Source of the DNA: Arenicella chitinivorans
GTDB taxonomy: Bacteria > Pseudomonadota > Gammaproteobacteria > Arenicellales > Arenicellaceae
Direction of reading: 5' to 3'
Length of the DNA stretch: 64,000 nt
Assembly (NCBI RefSeq): GCF_014651515.1
Contig: NZ_BMXA01000002.1
Span: forward strand, 434,001-498,000
The notes under the pieces: generated by a model
Databases searched by the model: none
The model's input: only the letters and a program-made list of their open reading frames with translations
What the model was told of the DNA's origin: nothing
Program-made: the position numbers and the translations under genes
Shown here: positions 1-8,648 of the stretch, piece after piece
Numbering within the stretch: the first letter of the stretch is position 1
How the letters are laid out: every line of letters starts with the position of its first letter

Positions 1-1
1 T

Positions 2-370
2 GTCGGCACAGATTTTGTCTCTACTGCGCGTGGCCCCATGTTCGCTCTCGGTTGTATTCAAGCATTGCAGTGTAATAAGAATACTTGCCCCACGGGCATC
101 ACAACACACGACAGAGAGTTACAGAAAGGCCTGGTGGTCGAGAACAAGCAGAAGCGGGTCGCGCACTACATCAAGAATCTGGAGAAGGAGATTCGTATTA
201 TTGCAAATTCGTGTGGTTTAAAACGACCTCGTGATTTTACGCGTGAGCATGCGCGTATCGTGATTGATACGGGCCGCTCCGTGACGCTTGCACAGTTATA
301 CCCGAGTTTTCAAGGTCATCCACCGAAACTTACTGCACCTTTAGAGGGCGAGTCAGCGGTGAACTCGTGA
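2..370 (+). CDS. FMN-binding glutamate synthase family protein, C-terminal part (5' end outside window)
   Basis: The reading frame is open from the window edge to a TGA at 368-370, giving the last 122 residues. The visible part holds ARGPMFALGCIQALQCNKN followed by TCPTGITTHD. The C-x5-C-x4-C spacing is the 3Fe-4S cluster motif of the glutamate synthase FMN domain. The protein therefore belongs to the glutamate-synthase-like FMN oxidoreductases. The short tail after the cluster fits the stand-alone FMN-binding family rather than full-length GltB, which carries a long GXGXG domain behind it. The substrate cannot be told from this fragment. The gene converges on ispB, 26 bp away. Confidence 0.8.
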   Translation, partial: VGTDFVSTARGPMFALGCIQALQCNKNTCPTGITTHDRELQKGLVVENKQKRVAHYIKNLEKEIRIIANSCGLKRPRDFTREHARIVIDTGRSVTLAQLYPSFQGHPPKLTAPLEGESAVNS

Positions 371-396
371 CCCCAATATTTAAGTGTCTAAGGTCA

Positions 397-1422
397 CTAA
401 AAAGCACGGTCGACCGAGAACGCAGCCAACTGGGATAAGGCCGTTTTGTAGTCGGAGTCCGGTAGCACGTCCAACGCCTGTTGCGCTAACTGCGCTTGTT
501 CATGCGCTTTACGCGCAGTGTAAGCCAGTGAGCCAGTGCTCTCGATGATGCGGAGCACCGCGGCCAGATTTTCCCGGTTTGCATTCGTTATGGCGTCTAT
601 CAACACCGCGCGATCTGCAGCGGATGACCGCTCGATTGCATTGATCAATGGTAAAGTTGGTTTGCCTTCTGCTAGGTCATCGCCGACGTTTTTGCCCATC
701 GCTTCAGCATCGGCCGTGTAATCCATGATGTCATCCATCAACTGAAATGCGGTGCCGAGATGCAGGCCATAGGCAGCAAGTGCGTCCTCCACTGAGCGAG
801 ACTGTTTGGTAATCACTGCACCAAGCTGAGTCGCGGCTTCAAATAGAATGGCTGTCTTCGATTGGATCGTGTCCATATACTGTGCTTCAGTGGTGTCCGC
901 TGAACCACAGTTGATCAGCTGCATGACTTCGCCCTCGGCGATCTGGTTGGTGGTGCGCGACAAAATCTCCATGACGCGCATGCTGCCGACCTCGACCATC
1001 ATTTGGAACGCGCGCGAATACAGATAGTCGCCAACTAAGACGCTGGCCGCATTGCCAAATAGTTCGTTCGCAGTTTCGCGTCCGCGGCGTAACTCTGACT
1101 CATCCACTACGTCGTCGTGCAACAAAGTCGCGGTATGGATAAACTCCACAATCGCTGCTAACAGAGTCTGTTGTGGATTTATTTCAGTAAGTTCAGGATT
1201 TGACGCCTTGGCTGCTAAGAGCAACGCCACGGGTCGTAACCGTTTGCCTCCGGCTTGAATGATGTAGGCACCGAGTTGGTTAATCAGGGCTACTTCACTG
1301 TTCAGTTGGCGCATAATGGTTTCATTAACCGATGCCATATCACCCTGAACTAGAGCAATTATCTCTTTGACATCAACGGCTTGCGATTGTGAATCGCTGA
1401 TAGGAGTAGTTTTTAGGGTCAT
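397..1422 (-). CDS. ispB: Octaprenyl/polyprenyl diphosphate synthase
   Basis: This is a trans-isoprenyl diphosphate synthase making the long prenyl side chain of ubiquinone from FPP and IPP. It has GGKRLRP near the N terminus, the first aspartate-rich motif LLHDDVVDES and the second LMDDIMDYTAD, all expected for the family. Its length, 341 residues, is normal. It is divergent from rplU-rpmA, the usual gammaproteobacterial arrangement. The open frame continues upstream to 1758, but that part is low-complexity and overlaps rplU, so the ATG at 1422 (MTLKTTPIS) is chosen. An in-frame ATG at 1431 also exists but lies inside a TATAAT hexamer. Confidence 0.93.
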   Translation of the reverse strand: MTLKTTPISDSQSQAVDVKEIIALVQGDMASVNETIMRQLNSEVALINQLGAYIIQAGGKRLRPVALLLAAKASNPELTEINPQQTLLAAIVEFIHTATLLHDDVVDESELRRGRETANELFGNAASVLVGDYLYSRAFQMMVEVGSMRVMEILSRTTNQIAEGEVMQLINCGSADTTEAQYMDTIQSKTAILFEAATQLGAVITKQSRSVEDALAAYGLHLGTAFQLMDDIMDYTADAEAMGKNVGDDLAEGKPTLPLINAIERSSAADRAVLIDAITNANRENLAAVLRIIESTGSLAYTARKAHEQAQLAQQALDVLPDSDYKTALSQLAAFSVDRAF

Positions 1423-1429
1423 GCTCTGC

Positions 1430-1435
1430 ATTATA
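1430..1435 (-). promoter_or_regulatory. Perfect -10 hexamer abutting the ispB start
   Basis: The minus strand reads TATAAT here, 7 bases before the ispB ATG at 1422. If used as a -10 element, transcription would start at or within a base or two of the start codon, giving a nearly leaderless ispB mRNA. No good -35 hexamer sits 16-18 bp upstream, so this is only a candidate. Confidence 0.3.
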
Positions 1436-1657
1436 ACCGAGGGAAATGAAAATCGGCTGTTTTTAAACGCAATCCAGCGCGATGTTCGACGGGTAGAAAA
1501 GAACGGGAAATGCCACCTCGAAGGTTGACCTGAGGTAGCGTAAACACTAGAATTCGCTTCCTGTTCGCTGGGTCCGTATTGGGAAGAAAGTTGCGGTGGT
1601 ACAGTTACTGCCAATCCCCTTCTGAACGTAAAGAGATCGACAGATCGGAGACAAACT

Positions 1658-2254
1658 ATGTACGCGGTAATCAAAACCGGCGGTAAGCAATACCGTGTCG
1701 CAGTCGGCGACAAAGTGAAAGTGGAGTCACTACAAGCGGAAGCGGGTGACAAAATCACGTTAGATCACGTTCTCATGATTGGTGATGGCGACAAGGTTGA
1801 AGTCGGCACACCAACTCTCGACAAATCTGTAGAGGCAACGGTTCTGAGCAATGGTCGTGGCAAAAAGCTGCGCGTTGTTAAGTTTCGTCGTCGTCAAAAT
1901 TCACGTACTCGTACCGGGCATCGCCAAAATTACACCGAGCTGGAGATCACAGCGATTGGTGGTAAAGCGGCCAGCAAACCTGCTGCGAAGAAGAAAGCTG
2001 CTGAAAAGCCAGCACCTGCCAAGAAAGCAGCCCCTAAGAAAGCCGCTGCTGCTGATGCAGATGATTTGACCAAAATCTCAGGCGTTGGTCCTGTGATCGT
2101 TGGCAAGTTGGAAGGGATGGGTATCACCACATTCCAACAAATTGCAGATTTCACAGCAGACGATATCACACGCATCGATGAAGAATTGAACTTCAAAGGT
2201 CGAATCGAGCGTGACGAATGGGTTAAACAAGCAAAAGAGTTCCTGAAAGGTTAA
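1658..2254 (+). CDS. rplU: Large ribosomal subunit protein L21 with C-terminal helix-hairpin-helix extension
   Basis: Residues 1-103 are a complete L21 ([18 protein letters not shown] at the start, [20 protein letters not shown] near its end), which binds 23S rRNA. The protein then continues for about 95 residues, roughly double the usual size. First comes an Ala/Lys/Pro-rich linker (about 106-135), then a compact domain with [20 protein letters not shown] and a conserved-looking [14 protein letters not shown] end. The domain has the GVGP hairpin of helix-hairpin-helix folds. Similar tails are known on L21 of some Alphaproteobacteria. GGAG lies 9 bases before the ATG, and rpmA follows as the expected partner. 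Confidence 0.95.
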   Translation: MYAVIKTGGKQYRVAVGDKVKVESLQAEAGDKITLDHVLMIGDGDKVEVGTPTLDKSVEATVLSNGRGKKLRVVKFRRRQNSRTRTGHRQNYTELEITAIGGKAASKPAAKKKAAEKPAPAKKAAPKKAAAADADDLTKISGVGPVIVGKLEGMGITTFQQIADFTADDITRIDEELNFKGRIERDEWVKQAKEFLKG

Positions 2255-2305
2255 TTCTGAGCAAAACTGATTAGTTGCACGAATCAGCAACAGTGAGGTA
2301 GAGAA

Positions 2306-2563
2306 ATGGCACATAAGAAAGCAGGCGGTAGTTCACGGAACGGTCGCGATTCAGAATCGAAACGACTCGGCGTCAAACGCTTCGCAGGTCAAACAGTGAA
2401 TGCTGGCAGCATTCTCGTTCGTCAACGTGGTAGCGAATTTCATCCGGGTGACAATGTTGGCATGGGGCGTGATTACACCCTGTTTGCATTGCAAACAGGT
2501 GTGGTCAAATTCGAAAAGAAAGGCCCGAGAAATCGCCGTCATGTAAGTATCGTTGCTGCCTAA
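2306..2563 (+). CDS. rpmA: Large ribosomal subunit protein L27
   Basis: An 85-residue L27 starting [20 protein letters not shown] and containing GNxxV-type [20 protein letters not shown]27 lies near the peptidyl transferase centre of the 50S subunit. It is cotranscribed with rplU (51-bp gap) with AGGTAGAG before the start. A strong terminator follows. In many gammaproteobacteria obgE/cgtA comes next, but it does not here. Confidence 0.97.
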   Translation: MAHKKAGGSSRNGRDSESKRLGVKRFAGQTVNAGSILVRQRGSEFHPGDNVGMGRDYTLFALQTGVVKFEKKGPRNRRHVSIVAA

Positions 2564-2586
2564 GCACAGCGCAGATACGAAGCAAT

Positions 2587-2616
2587 AAAAAAGCCCTGCT
2601 AAGCAGGGCTTTTTTG
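2587..2616 (+). terminator. Rho-independent terminator of rplU-rpmA
   Basis: AAGCCCTGCT and AGCAGGGCTT form a 10-bp stem with almost no loop, preceded by an A run and followed by TTTTTT. The A/T symmetry also lets it serve the converging minus-strand regulator gene. Confidence 0.9.
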
Positions 2617-2638
2617 TGCGCAATTGAATTGGTTTGAT

Positions 2639-3292
2639 CTAACTGAGCAGGCGAACTGCCAGTATCAGTGCGTCATTGAAATCTCGTACTCGTAACTTGC
2701 TGTACAGTGAACGCAAGTGTGACCGCACTGTGTGAATCGAGATGTTCAGAGTGTACGCAATCTGCTTTGGTTTTTGACCACTGACCATCAGCGAGATAAC
2801 GCGTGTCTCACACTTTGACAGACCAAAGGCGCTAGCAAATCGCTGCATTGCTTGGCCGTCGTGGTGCAGGTCGCCCTCTATTGTTACTAACAGGAGTTCC
2901 GGTTTAATAGGGCATTGTGTCAGCGTAAACGCGCGAAGCTCATCATCGTTAGTATTGAGGTAAAGCCGTTCTGATTTTGGTGAGTTTGTATTCTCTTTGC
3001 CATGACATAACACGCGTTGACCTGCCATGCGTATCTGTAGTGCGTTTTTATCTTCTCTGAATGTTAGCTTGGTGCCCTCGATACTAAGCCAATTGTCGTT
3101 CACCACATGCTGGGCAGCAGTATTCAACTCGACGACTCGCAACGCGTTATCGATTAAGAATACAGGCAGGGATAAATGCAGAATAGGCTCTAGTGCCGAG
3201 TGTGGAGACGCACCTTGGACTGGCATGGGCATAGGTAGAATTGAATGCTCAGTCGGCTTGATTGGCCTAGTGGTATTGGCGTATGTGTTCAT
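2639..3292 (-). CDS. LuxR-family HTH transcriptional regulator with PAS-like N-terminal region
   Basis: This 217-residue protein ends in a LuxR/FixJ-type HTH (about residues 150-215). LSKCETRVISLMVSGQKPKQ is followed by IAYTLNISIHTVRSHLRSLY, matching the invariant pattern of that fold. The first 140 residues resemble a small PAS-like sensor (LPVFLIDNALRVVELNTAAQ) rather than an autoinducer-binding or receiver domain, and no phosphoacceptor Asp context is visible. No partner kinase or synthase is nearby, so ligand and targets are unknown. An inverted repeat lies about 100 bp upstream. Confidence 0.8.
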   Translation of the reverse strand: MNTYANTTRPIKPTEHSILPMPMPVQGASPHSALEPILHLSLPVFLIDNALRVVELNTAAQHVVNDNWLSIEGTKLTFREDKNALQIRMAGQRVLCHGKENTNSPKSERLYLNTNDDELRAFTLTQCPIKPELLLVTIEGDLHHDGQAMQRFASAFGLSKCETRVISLMVSGQKPKQIAYTLNISIHTVRSHLRSLYSKLRVRDFNDALILAVRLLS

Positions 3293-3388
3293 ATTTGCTC
3301 CGATAGTTTATAACTTCGGCCTCGTTGACCCGTGGAATTTTCAGCTTCATTTATCCGGAAGCTAAAAAAGACCTAAGTATTCGTCATT

Positions 3389-3407
3389 CATTGCAAAATA
3401 CGCAATG
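3389..3407. repeat. 19-bp inverted repeat upstream of the LuxR-type gene
   Basis: Arms CATTGC and GCAATG are separated by 7 bases. It lies in the 214-bp gap between the regulator (start 3292) and cysG, and could be an operator of the regulator. The short arms make chance possible. Confidence 0.3.
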
Positions 3408-3506
3408 GGCCGAATGGCCACTTCGATTTGGCTTGTGTCCTAATAGTGCGAGTATGGTGAAAATCCTCTCACCACCTTTCCACACAGGGGCGTCGGAGTA
3501 GCCTAA

Positions 3507-4928
3507 TTAACGGTCTAGTGCTGTGGCGGCCCGGTGTGATGCAAGGCATTGGCCATCAAACCACGCCAGTTTGTCGTGCAATGACACAACGGAGCCAATG
3601 ATAATTAAGGTGGGCGCTTTTACCTGTTGGTTTGCGATTACGTCCGGCATCGTTTCCAACGTGCCGGTATAGACCTTTTGTTCCCGCGTAGTGCCCTGTT
3701 CGACTAATGCGATTGGCATTGACGGCGCAACGCCATGTGCGATGAGTTGTTGACAAATCACGGGCAGGCCGATGAGTCCCATATAGACGACGACGGTTTG
3801 ATTGGGCGTCGCTAGGAGCGGCCAGTTCAGGTCGACGGTATTGTTTTTCAAATGACCAGTTACGAAGAGGCAAGACTGCGCATGGTCACGATGTGTTAGG
3901 GGAATCCCTGCGTACGTAGCGCAACCACTGGCAGCGGTAATGCCCGGTACGATTTGAAAGTTCACACCGGATTCGCTTAGCAAACTGATTTCTTCGCCCC
4001 CACGCCCAAAAATAAACGGGTCTCCACCCTTGAGTCGCAGTACGTTTTTGCCCTCAAGCGCAAGTTGCAGTAATAATTGATTAATTTCTTCCTGTGGAAC
4101 CGCGTGGTTAGAGCGTGCTTTGCCGACGTAAAGGCGATCAGCATCGCGGCGAGTCAATTCGAGGATTTCTGGGCTGACTAAGCGGTCGTACAAGACTACA
4201 TCCGCTTGCTGCATGAGTCTTAGTGCGCGAAAGGTGAGTAAGTCAGGATCTCCAGGTCCGGCTCCAACCAGCCATACTTCACCTTGTGCTTGGCTGGGGC
4301 TGGCATGCGTGACCGCGTCCGCGAGCCGCTCATCGGCCTGGGTTTGACGGCCCGATAAGTACATCTCGCCAATCGCACCGTTGACGACACGATCCCAAAA
4401 ACGCCGACGGTCTGTTTCTTCCGGTAACACGCCTTTCAATTTGTCTCGGAACCGGCCCATGGCGCTCGCAAGCGTACCGTAGCTGGCAGGAATAAAAGCT
4501 TCGAGGCGAGTGCGCAGGGTGCGTGCCAAGACTGGTGCTTGACCGCCAGTTGAGACAGCAATCAGCACGGGCGAACGATCAATAATCGACGGTGTTATAA
4601 AGCTGCATAGATCAGGTTGGTCGACTACGTTGACTGGTACGTTGACCGCTTGTGCGAGTTCTGAAATCCGTTGATTAACCGCCGCGACATTGGTTGCGGC
4701 AATGATCAGTCGATAGCCACCGATATCATCAGGGTTGAATTCGCGTGCGATGTGTGTGATTTCGGCGCCAAATTCGCTTTCCAATTCGGTGCATATCGCC
4801 GGGGCAACCACCGTGATTGCGGCGTCTGCCTTACGCAGTAAACGAATTTTTCGCAACGCCACCGGACCACCGCCAACGACCAGGCAGGGTTGAGAGTTGA
4901 GTGTGACAAATATCGGAAAATGCTGCAT
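3507..4928 (-). CDS. cysG: Siroheme synthase (uroporphyrinogen-III methyltransferase / precorrin-2 dehydrogenase / ferrochelatase)
   Basis: This trifunctional enzyme converts uroporphyrinogen III to siroheme, the cofactor of sulfite and nitrite reductases. The N-terminal half starts MQHFPIFVTLNSQPCLVVGG with the NAD-binding GGGPVALRK loop and a CysG dimerisation region (to about 215). The C-terminal half is a SUMT methyltransferase with VGAGPGDPDLLTFRAL and GGDPFIFGRGGEE. Its length, 473 residues, fits the family. An in-frame ATG at 4952 would add eight residues, but the MQHFPIF start aligns with family members. Confidence 0.95.
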   Translation of the reverse strand: MQHFPIFVTLNSQPCLVVGGGPVALRKIRLLRKADAAITVVAPAICTELESEFGAEITHIAREFNPDDIGGYRLIIAATNVAAVNQRISELAQAVNVPVNVVDQPDLCSFITPSIIDRSPVLIAVSTGGQAPVLARTLRTRLEAFIPASYGTLASAMGRFRDKLKGVLPEETDRRRFWDRVVNGAIGEMYLSGRQTQADERLADAVTHASPSQAQGEVWLVGAGPGDPDLLTFRALRLMQQADVVLYDRLVSPEILELTRRDADRLYVGKARSNHAVPQEEINQLLLQLALEGKNVLRLKGGDPFIFGRGGEEISLLSESGVNFQIVPGITAASGCATYAGIPLTHRDHAQSCLFVTGHLKNNTVDLNWPLLATPNQTVVVYMGLIGLPVICQQLIAHGVAPSMPIALVEQGTTREQKVYTGTLETMPDVIANQQVKAPTLIIIGSVVSLHDKLAWFDGQCLASHRAATALDR

Positions 4929-5140
4929 ACGGATATTATAGCCCTTGTCCATGTGAATAAAACTATTGCAGTGGTGGGCTTGATTTACCAGTGTGTGAGG
5001 ATTGCGTGATTTAAGCAGTTACGCTCGTAACTAACAACTGCGATGCTTGGGAAAAACTACGTTAATCGCCCAAGTTGTCGAGGCTGAGTTGCGGCGATAG
5101 TTTCTGGCTCAGTCGCGTCATGTTGTGGCATTATTAACCG

Positions 5141-6229
5141 ATGTCAGAGACACAACTAAGCACAGATCAGGCGATCAAATCGGCTATCCAAGAGATCGCC
5201 GTCGGGCCGGATCGTGGTCGAGATATCAGTGCCGCACTGTCGCAACAAGTTATGCGCGCTATTCTGGATGGTGAGGCAGATGAGGTGCAGGCCGCAGTGT
5301 TTCTTATTGCCATGCGCATGAAACGAGAGTCATTGGCCGAATTTTCCGGTATTCTGACTGCCTTGCAAAGCGTCGTCGAGGTGCAGACTGTTGCCGTGCC
5401 AGAGTTAATCTGTCTGGCGGATCCATTTGATGGATTTGTTCGCACTCAGAGTATGACACCCTTTATCGCGCCTGTGTTGGCGGCTTGTGGTGTGCCTAGC
5501 ATGCAACATGGTGTTGAAAGTGTGGGGCCAAAATACGGTGTCACCGCGCATAAAGTGTACCGAGCGGCGGGGATGTCGGTCCTTGCCACTGCCAGTAGTG
5601 CTGCTGAGCAAGTTCAAAATCACGGCTGGAGTTATCTCGATCAATCGGTTTACGCACCGGCCTTGCATCAGTTGCAATCTCTGCGTGGTCGTATTGTAAA
5701 ACGGACCGCATTGACCACCCTTGAGCGCCTACTAATGCCCTTACGTGCTGAGCGGCAGACACATTTGGTGTTAGGCTATGTCCACAAGGCATTCCCACAG
5801 GTCTACGCCTCCATGGCGATGGAATGTGGTTATGATTCGGTGGTATTGATTAAAGGAGTTGAAGGAGGCCTAGCGCCGGCACTGAATAAGCCGATGCGTC
5901 GATTTATTATTGACGCTGATCGGCTACACAATGTTGATGAGCAAAAAGAGATCGTCGATGTATCTCCAATATTATCTGACACTGATGTGGCCGGCCCACC
6001 CATGCGCGATAGCAGCGACCCCGTGGTACAGTGTCTGGAAACCGGGCTCGCAGTGCTGCGAGGCGAATCAGGCCATGCGCGTGAAAGTTTGTGTCTGGCG
6101 GCTGGACAGATTTTAGATTCTCGAGATCCGACACTCTCGTTGTCGCAAGCTGTTGAAAAAGTTCAGGTCTGCTTGGATAATGGCTCTGCGAAAGCGCATT
6201 TCGACAGTCTGGTACACAGTTGTAAATAG
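5141..6229 (+). CDS. TrpD2-like anthranilate phosphoribosyltransferase family protein
   Basis: This 362-residue protein has the two-domain layout of glycosyltransferase family 3: an all-helical N-terminal domain (DISAALSQQVMRAILDGEAD) and a phosphoribosyl-binding domain. The TrpD pyrophosphate loop GTGGD is replaced by DPFDGFVR, and later motifs read HGVESVGPKYG and KGVEGGLAPAL. These are features of the TrpD2/YbiB group, which binds nucleic acid and is not a trusted tryptophan enzyme. It is divergent from cysG with a 212-bp gap. I do not assign a role in tryptophan synthesis. Confidence 0.8.
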   Translation: MSETQLSTDQAIKSAIQEIAVGPDRGRDISAALSQQVMRAILDGEADEVQAAVFLIAMRMKRESLAEFSGILTALQSVVEVQTVAVPELICLADPFDGFVRTQSMTPFIAPVLAACGVPSMQHGVESVGPKYGVTAHKVYRAAGMSVLATASSAAEQVQNHGWSYLDQSVYAPALHQLQSLRGRIVKRTALTTLERLLMPLRAERQTHLVLGYVHKAFPQVYASMAMECGYDSVVLIKGVEGGLAPALNKPMRRFIIDADRLHNVDEQKEIVDVSPILSDTDVAGPPMRDSSDPVVQCLETGLAVLRGESGHARESLCLAAGQILDSRDPTLSLSQAVEKVQVCLDNGSAKAHFDSLVHSCK

Positions 6230-6304
6230 CGTTTACCTATCATGGCGAGTGAATCGCCTAACGCGCAGTAATGCGATGCAAGAAAAATAAACGAGTGACA
6301 TATT

Positions 6305-7438
6305 ATGCCCGCCAAACCGAATAGTATTACTGAGCAGCTTCCTGATACTCCACAAGTTAAAGAAGCGCTTGAATTTCTCACCAGTATCGTGGGCTCTGCG
6401 TGTCAGTTTAAAGCCTCTGACATCCATATCCGCGCAGGGCATCAGATCATGATGCGGCTTGACGGCCGCATTCGCCAGGTGAAAGGTTCGCCGGAGATGA
6501 GCGACGAGATGATCGAGCGATTGATTTATCCACTGATGTCGAAATACCATCTTTCACTGTTTAAAGAAGAAAACCAGGTCGATTTGTCTTTGAGTGACAA
6601 CAAGGGCAACCGCGTGCGGGTCAACATGTTCCGTCAGCTTGGTCAATTGGCGGTCGTTATGCGAGTGATCGAAAATGTCATTCCCGATCCAGATGCCTTG
6701 GGCTTGCCGGAGCAGGTCCGCAATATTGCGCGGATGCGTCAAGGGCTGATTATTTTCTCGGGCGCCACGGGCTCTGGGAAATCAACCTCGATGGCGTCGT
6801 TACTGAATGAGATAAACCGTGATCGCTACCAACACATTTTGACGATTGAGGACCCGGTCGAGTACGTATTTACCGAGCAGCGCTGCGTGATATCTCAACG
6901 TCAGGTTGGCATTGATGTACCCGACTTTGCGCGCGCGATGAAGGCTGCACTGCGTGAGGATCCTGATGTGATTCTGATGGGCGAAATGCGTGATCCAGAG
7001 AGTATTGAGATTGCACTAACCGCAGCCGAGACCGGTCACTTGGTATTCAGTACTCTGCACGCACCGAACTCGGCCGATGCTATTACTCGAATGGTGTCGA
7101 GTTTTGGAGGCGATGAGCAGCCCACGATTCGTGCCAAGCTTGCGCACAACTTGCGTGCGATTGTGACGCAGCGACTGTTGCCGAAAAAAGAAGGTGCCGG
7201 TCGCACCGTGGCTTGCGAAGTGCTTACCGTGACACCGCTGGCGCGTGAGTTGATTGTGGATCCCATGCGAATCAAGGAGATCAAAGACTTGATTAAAGGT
7301 GGTGATAAAGTGGAGGGCATGTTGCACTTTGATGAGCACTTGATGCAATTGGTGCGTGATGATGTCATTACTGATGAAATTGCGTTGACCAATGCATCAA
7401 GCTCGACCGATCTGGCGTTGAAGTTGAAAGGCTTTTAG
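6305..7438 (+). CDS. PilT/PilU-family type IV pilus retraction ATPase
   Basis: This 377-residue hexameric secretion-type ATPase powers pilus retraction. An N-terminal PAS-like domain (SDIHIRAGHQIMMRLDGRIR) precedes the ATPase domain. That domain has Walker A GATGSGKST, Asp box TIEDPVEYVF, Walker B DPDVILMGEMRD and His box TGHLVFSTLHAP. Residues after Walker B look PilT-like. The C-terminal end (MLHFDEHLMQLVRDDVITDE, then DLALKLKGF) resembles PilU, so I do not choose between the two. It lies far from pilBCD and the pilin locus in this window. The GST gene follows by 5 bp and is probably cotranscribed. Confidence 0.9.
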   Translation: MPAKPNSITEQLPDTPQVKEALEFLTSIVGSACQFKASDIHIRAGHQIMMRLDGRIRQVKGSPEMSDEMIERLIYPLMSKYHLSLFKEENQVDLSLSDNKGNRVRVNMFRQLGQLAVVMRVIENVIPDPDALGLPEQVRNIARMRQGLIIFSGATGSGKSTSMASLLNEINRDRYQHILTIEDPVEYVFTEQRCVISQRQVGIDVPDFARAMKAALREDPDVILMGEMRDPESIEIALTAAETGHLVFSTLHAPNSADAITRMVSSFGGDEQPTIRAKLAHNLRAIVTQRLLPKKEGAGRTVACEVLTVTPLARELIVDPMRIKEIKDLIKGGDKVEGMLHFDEHLMQLVRDDVITDEIALTNASSSTDLALKLKGF

Positions 7439-7443
7439 TACAC

Positions 7444-8100
7444 ATGAAGCTGGTCATTGGCAACAAAAACTATTCGTCCTGGTCTTTACGGCCATGGCTG
7501 TTGTTGCATGCGTTCGGCGTCCCGTTTGATGAGCACCTCGAATCGCTAGCCGGAGATGATTTATCCGAACGACTTCGGCAGCATTCGGATTCGGCAAGAG
7601 TGCCAGTTCTAGTGGATCGAGATCTGAGCGTATGGGACTCGCTGGCAATCTGCGAGTATTTGAATGCTCAGTACCTGTCAGATAGCGCCTGGCCTCAAGA
7701 CGCCAAGCAGCGTGCTGTGGCGCGTGCTGTGGTGGCGGAAATGCACGCTGGTTTTGCTGCCTTGCGTCAGCATCTGCCGATGAACTGCCGCGCGCAACGT
7801 GAGATTGAAATCTCACCAGCGGTGCGTCGTGATATCCAGCGAATTGATACAATTTGGTCGCAGTACGCACGCCCAGATACCGAAGGGAATTTAAGACTGT
7901 TTGGTAGCTTCGGCATAGCGGACTGCTTTTTTGCCCCGGTGATTATGCGGTTTACAACCTACGATGTTGCAATAAGCCAAGCATCCCAAGCGTACCTAAA
8001 CAGCATGTTAGCGCATCCGTCTTTGCAGAAGTGGGTTACAGATGCACGACACGAGACAGAAATTTTGTCCGAAGAAGAGGTTGGTGTAGACCGTGCCTGA
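7444..8100 (+). CDS. Glutathione S-transferase family protein
   Basis: The 218-residue protein begins MKLVIGNKNYSSWSLRPWLL, a thioredoxin-fold GST N-terminal domain with the conserved SxWSLRPW signature of a bacterial GST subgroup. RVPVLVDRDLSVWDSLAICE provides the cis-Pro and glutathione-binding Asp-Ser. An all-helical C-terminal domain follows from about residue 85. The substrate is unknown. It follows the PilT/PilU gene by 5 bp. Confidence 0.87.
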   Translation: MKLVIGNKNYSSWSLRPWLLLHAFGVPFDEHLESLAGDDLSERLRQHSDSARVPVLVDRDLSVWDSLAICEYLNAQYLSDSAWPQDAKQRAVARAVVAEMHAGFAALRQHLPMNCRAQREIEISPAVRRDIQRIDTIWSQYARPDTEGNLRLFGSFGIADCFFAPVIMRFTTYDVAISQASQAYLNSMLAHPSLQKWVTDARHETEILSEEEVGVDRA

Positions 8101-8128
8101 TCACGGCCTACCGGATTCCTGACCCAGC

Positions 8129-8596
8129 TTAGTCGAGTGATTCCACCAATGCTAGAACTTCGTCCACGTGCCCTTTGACCTTCACGTTACGGATTTCGTG
8201 GCGTAACTTCCCGTCTTTGTCGAAGATAAATGTGCTACGCACGATGCCCATGTATTTGCGACCATACATGTTCTTTTCTTTGATCACGTCCATCGCGTTA
8301 CATAGCTCTTCGTCTGGGTCTGAGATCAAGTCGAATGGAAATTCGTGCTTGTTAATGAAGTTTTGATGCGAACGAATGCTTTCGCGAGACACGCCGAGAA
8401 TTTCCGCGTTGGCAGTTTGGAACTGGGGATACGCATCACGAAACGCCTGCCCTTGCGTCGTACACCCTGGTGTGTTGTCCTTAGGGTAAAAATACAATAC
8501 CAATGCTTTACCCTTAAGGTTGCGTAGCTCTAGTGCCTCGTTTTGCGTGGTCTTGACCGTCAGGTCGGGAATCTGGTCGCCAATTGCAATAGTCAT
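8129..8596 (-). CDS. bcp: Thioredoxin-dependent peroxiredoxin, Bcp/PrxQ family
   Basis: The 155-residue thioredoxin-fold peroxidase reduces H2O2 and organic hydroperoxides. The peroxidatic site is YPKDNTPGCTTQGQAFRD (Cys about residue 45). E. coli Bcp carries a second Cys five residues later; here that position is Gln. The only other Cys is in EELCNAMDVI (about residue 97). The enzyme should therefore be either a 1-Cys type or use an atypical resolving Cys. It is convergent with the GST gene. Confidence 0.92.
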   Translation of the reverse strand: MTIAIGDQIPDLTVKTTQNEALELRNLKGKALVLYFYPKDNTPGCTTQGQAFRDAYPQFQTANAEILGVSRESIRSHQNFINKHEFPFDLISDPDEELCNAMDVIKEKNMYGRKYMGIVRSTFIFDKDGKLRHEIRNVKVKGHVDEVLALVESLD

Positions 8597-8648
8597 GATT
8601 TAAGTTGTCTTGGTTTCTCTAAGTATAAAGTCTAGCGAGAGTATACGG

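Noticed and set aside
1423-1758. N-terminal extension of the ispB reading frame
   Set aside because: It overlaps the start of rplU on the other strand, has no family similarity and no ribosome site; normal IspB length is reached from 1422.
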